Source of the DNA: DATCSE01 sp036568605
GTDB lineage: Bacteria; Pseudomonadota; Gammaproteobacteria; Burkholderiales; Burkholderiaceae_C
DNA: 9,344 nt
NCBI GenBank assembly: GCA_036568605.1
Contig: DATCSE010000360.1
Location: 1 to 9,344, forward strand
Direction: 5' to 3'
Shown: piece after piece, positions 5,757 through 9,344 of the stretch
Numbering within the stretch: position 1 is the first letter of the stretch
Layout of the letters: every line of letters starts with the position of its first letter
Position numbers and translations under genes: made by a program
The notes under the pieces: model-generated
Database searches by the model: none
Told to the model about the DNA's origin: nothing
The model's input: only the letters and a program-made list of their open reading frames with translations

Positions 5757-7261
5757 GCCTGCGTCTCGAGCGCCAGCTCGCCCTGCAGGCTCTCGATGTC
5801 GCGGCCTATCGTCACGACCGCCCGCACGCGCCCTTGCGTGACATACCGGACCGCGCAGTCGCGCGCGTCCAGCGAGCCGTCGATCTCGACCGCGTCCCAG
5901 CGCTCGGCATGGCCGACGTACTGGATCGCGACGTCGTAGTGCTGGCTCCAGAAGAACGGCACGGCATCGAAGCGCTGGCGGCGCCCGAGCATGTTGAGCG
6001 CCGCGACCTGGCCCTGGCGCTGCGCCACGACCCAGTGCTCGACGCGGATCCGCTCGCCGGTGTGCGGGTCGGGCCAGCGCGCGATGTCGCCGGCCGCGTA
6101 GAGGCCGGGCGCGCTGCTCTGCAGGAACTCGTCGACCACGATCCCGCGGTCCACCGTCAGGCCGGCCTGTTCGGCCAGCGCGGTGCGGGGCCGCACGCCG
6201 ACGCCGGCCACGACGAGGTCGGCCGCCAGCGTGCTGCCATCGGCGAGCGTCGCACGCGTTCCATCGAGGCGCGCGAGCGTCGTGCCCAGATGAAAGACCA
6301 CGCCCTGGGCCGCGTGCAGATCCTGCACGAAGCGGCCGAGCTCGGGGCCGAGCACCCGCAGCATGGGCACGGCCTCCGGCGCGACGACGTGGACCTCGAG
6401 GCCTCGAGCGCGCAGCGACGCCGCCACCTCCAGGCCGATGAAGCTTGCGCCGACCACCAGCGCGGCCTTCGCGGCGCCCAGCCGCGCGACGATCGCGCGG
6501 CTGTCGGCAAAGCTGCGCAAGGGCAGCACCTGGCCCGGCGCGGCACCGGGCACCGGCAGCAACACCGGATCGGCGCCAGTGGCCAGCAGCAGCGCGCCGT
6601 ATTCCAGCGTCGTACCGCCGTCCAGGCGCAGCTGCCGTTGGCGTACGTCGAGCGCATCCACGCGCGTGTTCAGGCGCAGTGCGATGCGCTGCTCGGCGTA
6701 CCACTGCGGCGGGCGCAGCGGCATCCAATCGTCGGGCGCGTTGCCGGCGAGGAAGTCCTTCGAGAGGTTGGGCCGATCGACCGGCGGATCGGCATCGGCG
6801 CTCACCATCGTCAGTGCGCCGTCGTAGCCTTGGCGGCGCAGCATCTCGCCCGCGGCGAGCGCGGCGGCGCCGCCGCCGACGATGACGGCATCGCGCAGCG
6901 CAGCGTCCGAGCCCAGGCGCGACGTCGGCATCGCGACGACGCGCTCGCGCACGAACGCGCGCTCGCCGACACGCTCGACCCGCCAGCACGGCAGCGCATC
7001 GAGCGCCGGGGCGCACAGCGCTTCGCCGCTGCGCACATCGAACCGCGCATGGTGCAGCGGGCAGCGCAGCGTCGTGCCGTTCAGCAGGCCGTCGGCCAGG
7101 TTCGCGTGGTAGTGCGTGCACGAGGCGCCCAACGCATGCAGCTGGTCGCCCACGCGCACGAGGAGGGCTTCTTCGCCGTCGACCTCGCCGGCGAGCATCG
7201 CACCGTCGGCCAGATCGGCGATCGGGACGCCGGCCCTCAGATCAGGTTTGGCAGTGGTCAT
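5750..7261 (-). CDS. Rieske [2Fe-2S] domain fused to FAD/NAD(P)H-dependent ferredoxin reductase (AIFM3/BphA4-like)
   Basis: Predicted soluble 503-residue redox enzyme moving electrons between NAD(P)H, FAD and a Rieske cluster; physiological substrate unknown. The N-terminal Rieske domain (~8-108) has both cluster motifs: CTH (Cys48, His50) and CPLH (Cys67, His70), 16 residues apart. A pyridine-nucleotide-disulfide-type reductase follows: VIVGGGAAALAAGEML (126-141, FAD), LLLATGA (224-230), VVGASFIGLEVAASL (269-283, NAD(P)H), GLYAAGDIARW (386-396, FAD). A C-terminal domain with FFWSQHYDVAIQYVG (436-450) is typical of dioxygenase ferredoxin reductases and AIF-like proteins. There is no CxxC redox pair in the reductase, so electrons should leave through the Rieske cluster. 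No signal peptide is seen. The ATG at 7261 gives a natural Rieske N-terminus; its GGAG lies 10 nt upstream, and a stronger one serves a tiny overlapping ORF. It is the last gene of the ppk-sixA string. Confidence 0.88.
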   Translation of the reverse strand: MTTAKPDLRAGVPIADLADGAMLAGEVDGEEALLVRVGDQLHALGASCTHYHANLADGLLNGTTLRCPLHHARFDVRSGEALCAPALDALPCWRVERVGERAFVRERVVAMPTSRLGSDAALRDAVIVGGGAAALAAGEMLRRQGYDGALTMVSADADPPVDRPNLSKDFLAGNAPDDWMPLRPPQWYAEQRIALRLNTRVDALDVRQRQLRLDGGTTLEYGALLLATGADPVLLPVPGAAPGQVLPLRSFADSRAIVARLGAAKAALVVGASFIGLEVAASLRARGLEVHVVAPEAVPMLRVLGPELGRFVQDLHAAQGVVFHLGTTLARLDGTRATLADGSTLAADLVVAGVGVRPRTALAEQAGLTVDRGIVVDEFLQSSAPGLYAAGDIARWPDPHTGERIRVEHWVVAQRQGQVAALNMLGRRQRFDAVPFFWSQHYDVAIQYVGHAERWDAVEIDGSLDARDCAVRYVTQGRVRAVVTIGRDIESLQGELALETQAA

Positions 7262-7277
7262 GGCGCGCTCGCTCCAT
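7242..7277 (-). CDS. Possible 11-codon upstream ORF overlapping the Rieske gene start
   Basis: An ATG at 7277 reads MERARHDHCQT and stops with TGA at 7242-7244, in another frame from the Rieske gene and overlapping its first 20 bases. It has a stronger ribosome site (GGAGGGG, rc of 7282-7288, 4 nt before the ATG) than the Rieske ATG itself. It could be a translational-coupling leader or mere chance. The peptide resembles nothing I recognise. Confidence 0.25.
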   Translation of the reverse strand: MERARHDHCQT

Positions 7278-7341
7278 TCGACCCCTCCACCCTCGCCTCG
7301 TGCGCCAGTCTGCCACGCGACGCGCGGCCTGGGCCAAACGC
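7262..7341. other. Gap between sixA and the Rieske gene, no promoter recognised
   Basis: 80 bp between the sixA stop (7342) and the Rieske start (7261). Apart from the two G-rich ribosome sites and the small upstream ORF, I see no convincing promoter, terminator or repeat, so read-through from sixA is likely. Confidence 0.4.
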
Positions 7342-7806
7342 CTACAGGCAATCCGGCGCCTGCACCGCCTGCAGCACCACCTGCGCGCGATCTTCGCGGT
7401 TGCGGCTGCGGATCCACCAGGCCGCGCCCTTCTTGATCGTCCACGACTGCGGCGTTCCGGCCAGCAGGTACGCGGCGACCAGCCCCAGCGTCGGCTGGTG
7501 CCCGACCACCAGCACCGGCTCGTTCGCATCGGGCCAGCGCACCGCCTTCAGCAGCGCTTCGCCGTTGCCGTCGGGCGCGAGCTCGGGTGCGGTCTTGAAC
7601 TTGCGGCTCAGCGCCTTCACGGTCTGCTGGCAGCGCAGCGCCGGGCTCGCGAGGATGCGCGTCGAGTGTGCGAGCCGCTGGTTCAGCCACTCGGCCATGC
7701 GCTGAGCCTGGCGCTCCCCCTTGGGCGTCAGCGCGCGTTCGAGGTCGTCGCCCTCGCCGTTCTGCAGCTCGAACGCTTCGGCATGACGCCACAGGATCAG
7801 GTCCAT
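7342..7806 (-). CDS. sixA: SixA-type phosphohistidine phosphatase (histidine phosphatase superfamily)
   Basis: A 154-residue single-domain protein expected to remove phosphate from phosphohistidine on a partner protein. In E. coli SixA acts on the ArcB HPt domain and, by later work, on the nitrogen-PTS protein NPr. Motifs: LILWRHAEA at 3-11 with nucleophile His8 after Arg7, LTPKGERQA (26-34), SPALRCQQTV (54-63, phosphate-binding Arg58) and VVGHQPTLG with the second catalytic His103. Length and the RHAEA form are typical of SixA, not of cofactor-dependent phosphoglycerate mutases, which have a long insertion. The ATG at 7806 gives the canonical N-terminus, with AAGGAGG (rc of 7818-7824) 11 nt and GGAGGGG 9 nt upstream. 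It begins 30 bp after the ppk stop, so the two are surely co-transcribed. Its true partner in this organism is unknown; a polyphosphate-related role is suggested only by position. Confidence 0.9.
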   Translation of the reverse strand: MDLILWRHAEAFELQNGEGDDLERALTPKGERQAQRMAEWLNQRLAHSTRILASPALRCQQTVKALSRKFKTAPELAPDGNGEALLKAVRWPDANEPVLVVGHQPTLGLVAAYLLAGTPQSWTIKKGAAWWIRSRNREDRAQVVLQAVQAPDCL

Positions 7807-7817
7807 CTCGCTTCGCC

Positions 7818-7824
7818 CCTCCTT
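7818..7824 (-). promoter_or_regulatory. Strong ribosome binding site of sixA
   Basis: Perfect AAGGAGG in the 30-bp gap between the ppk stop and the sixA ATG, 11 nt before the ATG. The overlapping GGAGGGG (rc of 7816-7822) is 9 nt away and better spaced. It indicates independent, strong translation of sixA. Confidence 0.6.
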
Positions 7825-7836
7825 CCGATTCCACGT

Positions 7837-9344
7837 TCAGCCGGGCCGCGCCACGAACCGCTCCATCAGCGCGCGCTGCGCGCTCGGTCCATCGGTGCCG
7901 ATGCGCTGGTAGGTGCCGTCCAGGCGCAGCCCCCAGGCGTCCTGCGCGTCGTGCAGGTACGGCACCAGGCATTCGTCGATCACGCGCTGGCGCATCGCGG
8001 CATCGCGCACCGGCCAGGCGATCTCGATGCGCCCGAACATGTTGCGGCCCATCCAGTCGGCGCTGGACAGGAACAGCGCCTCGTCGTCGGCGCCGTCGCC
8101 CCAGGCGAAGTACAGCACCCGCGAGTGCTCGAGGAAGCGCCCGATGATCGAGCGCACGCGGATCCGGTCGGTCACGCCGACGATGCCCGGCGGCAGCATG
8201 CAGGCGCCGCGCACGATCAGGTCGATCGTCGCGCCGGCGCGGCCGGCATCGATCAGTGCGTGGATCAGCGGCACGTCGGTCAGCGCGTTAACCTTCGCGA
8301 CGATGCGGGCGCGGCGGCCGGCGAGCGCCGCCTGCTCGACCCGCTCGACATGCGCGAGCATCTGCTTGTGCAGCGTGAACGGCGCCTGCAGCAGCACGCG
8401 CGGCGGCTTCATGCGGCCCAGGCTCGCGAGCTGCTGGAACACCGCGTCGGCATCGGCGGTCAGCGCCGGGTCGGCCGTCAGGTAGCCGACATCGGTGTAC
8501 AGCCGCGCCGTCTTCGGGTTGTAGTTGCCGGTCGAGAGGTGCGCGTAGCGGCGCAGCACCGGCCGCGTCTTCGAGCCTTCGCGGCGCGTGACCAGCAGCA
8601 GCTTCGCATGCGTCTTCAGCCCGACGACGCCGTACACCACCTGCACGCCCACCGCCTCGAGCCGCTCGGCCCAATTGATGTTGGCCTCCTCGTCGAAGCG
8701 CGCCTTCAGCTCGACGACGACCATCACCTCCTTGCCGCGCCGCGCCGCTTCGAGCAGCAGGTCCATCAGCGGCGACTCGCTGCCGGTGCGGTAGATCGTC
8801 TGCTTGATCGCGAGCACGTCCGGGTCGTGCACCGCCTCGCGCAGGAAAGCGACGACCGGCTCGAACGACTCGAACGGGTGATGCAGCAGCACGTCGCTCT
8901 CGGCCAGACGCTCGAACATCGACTCTTCTCGCGGCAGCCGGCCGTGCGGCCACGCCGGCTCGTACGACGGGAAGCGCAGCGGCACGCGGCCGGAGCCGTC
9001 GGCGCCGTCGGCCGGGTCGTCGGCCTGGTCGATCAGCTGGTTCAGCCGCACCAGGTTGACCGGCCCGTTGACCCGGTACAGCGCGGCCTGCGGCAGCCCG
9101 AACTGATGAAGCAGGAACGCCGACAGCTCCTCCGGGCAGGTCTTGACCACCTCGAGCCGGATCGCCTGGCCGAAGTGGCGCGTCGTCAGCCCGGTGCGCA
9201 GCGCCTGGCGCAGGTTGGTGACGTCGTCCTCGTCGACCTCGAGATCGGAGTCGCGCGTGACGCGGAATTGCGAGAACGCCTCGACCTCGCGCCCCGGGAA
9301 CAGCTCCGCCAGGTGCGCGCGGATCACGCTGGTCAGCATCACGA
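7837..9344 (-). CDS. ppk: Polyphosphate kinase 1, C-terminal part (gene runs off the right edge)
   Basis: Makes long-chain polyphosphate reversibly from ATP through a phosphohistidine intermediate; membrane-associated in E. coli. About 501 of ~690 residues are present. By alignment in my head with the E. coli enzyme, about the first 190 (N domain and part of the head domain) lie outside. Residues counted from the Met codon at 9342: AIKQTIYRTGSESPL (178-192, Arg185), ELKARFDEEANI (211-222, Arg215), GLKTHAKL with phospho-acceptor His245, STGNYNPKTARLYTD (270-284), VRGACMLPPG (377-386, Arg378) and RFLEHSRVLYFAWG with His406. They correspond to E. coli Arg375, Arg405, His435, Arg564 and His592. 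The phospholipase-D-like catalytic core is thus complete and undamaged. The Met at 9342 is not the true start; the frame stays open to the window end. Downstream come sixA (30 bp) and the Rieske reductase on the same strand, while ppx faces them. Confidence 0.96.
   Translation of the reverse strand, partial: VMLTSVIRAHLAELFPGREVEAFSQFRVTRDSDLEVDEDDVTNLRQALRTGLTTRHFGQAIRLEVVKTCPEELSAFLLHQFGLPQAALYRVNGPVNLVRLNQLIDQADDPADGADGSGRVPLRFPSYEPAWPHGRLPREESMFERLAESDVLLHHPFESFEPVVAFLREAVHDPDVLAIKQTIYRTGSESPLMDLLLEAARRGKEVMVVVELKARFDEEANINWAERLEAVGVQVVYGVVGLKTHAKLLLVTRREGSKTRPVLRRYAHLSTGNYNPKTARLYTDVGYLTADPALTADADAVFQQLASLGRMKPPRVLLQAPFTLHKQMLAHVERVEQAALAGRRARIVAKVNALTDVPLIHALIDAGRAGATIDLIVRGACMLPPGIVGVTDRIRVRSIIGRFLEHSRVLYFAWGDGADDEALFLSSADWMGRNMFGRIEIAWPVRDAAMRQRVIDECLVPYLHDAQDAWGLRLDGTYQRIGTDGPSAQRALMERFVARPG

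Noticed and set aside
5834..7705. 623-codon plus-strand frame opposite the Rieske gene and sixA
   Set aside because: Antisense shadow rich in Arg, Ala and His, with no domain; it runs across a gene boundary.
7262..7972. Upstream extension of the Rieske reading frame (740 codons in total)
   Set aside because: The extra part overlaps sixA and the end of ppk in another frame and encodes Arg/Ala-rich nonsense. The Rieske domain starts naturally at the ATG at 7261.

Overview
The window is dense, GC-rich, ordinary-looking chromosomal DNA with six protein-coding genes. Two of them run off the window edges. Gene families, GC-driven open antisense frames and the dispersed palindromic repeats fit a proteobacterium, most likely a betaproteobacterium of the Burkholderiales. 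That assignment is inference, since no rRNA or other decisive marker is present. I see no rRNA, tRNA, insertion sequence, phage gene or CRISPR array.

Left part (1-4025), a GABA-catabolism locus. On the minus strand gabT (GABA aminotransferase) is followed by gabD (succinate-semialdehyde dehydrogenase, N-terminal 294 residues only). Together they convert GABA to succinate. Diverging from gabT is a MocR/GabR-type regulator, a winged helix fused to an aminotransferase-like PLP domain. The 112 bp between the two starts hold a perfect 19-bp interrupted palindrome, several direct repeats and a good sigma-70-like promoter for the regulator. The 208 bp between gabT and gabD hold an inverted repeat, one arm of which has grown into a short tandem array.

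Middle (4026-4185). The space between gabR and ppx is filled mostly by a large imperfect palindrome whose two arms each form their own hairpin. This is a repeat-type element. A -10-like GACAAT follows, 7 nt before the ppx start.

Right part (4186-9344), a polyphosphate locus. ppx (exopolyphosphatase) runs rightward. Facing it is a leftward gene string: ppk (polyphosphate kinase 1, C-terminal ~501 residues), then a SixA-type histidine phosphatase, then a Rieske [2Fe-2S]/FAD-NAD(P)H reductase fusion. ppk makes and ppx degrades polyphosphate. The phosphatase and the redox protein are passengers of unknown relation to it. ppx and the Rieske gene end tail to tail, 13 bp apart.

I found no clear undescribed multi-gene system. 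The items most worth a second look are the gabR/gabT operator architecture, the Rieske-reductase fusion placed in the ppk string, the tandemly expanded repeat inside the gabTD transcript, and two genes whose promoter spacing predicts (near-)leaderless mRNAs.
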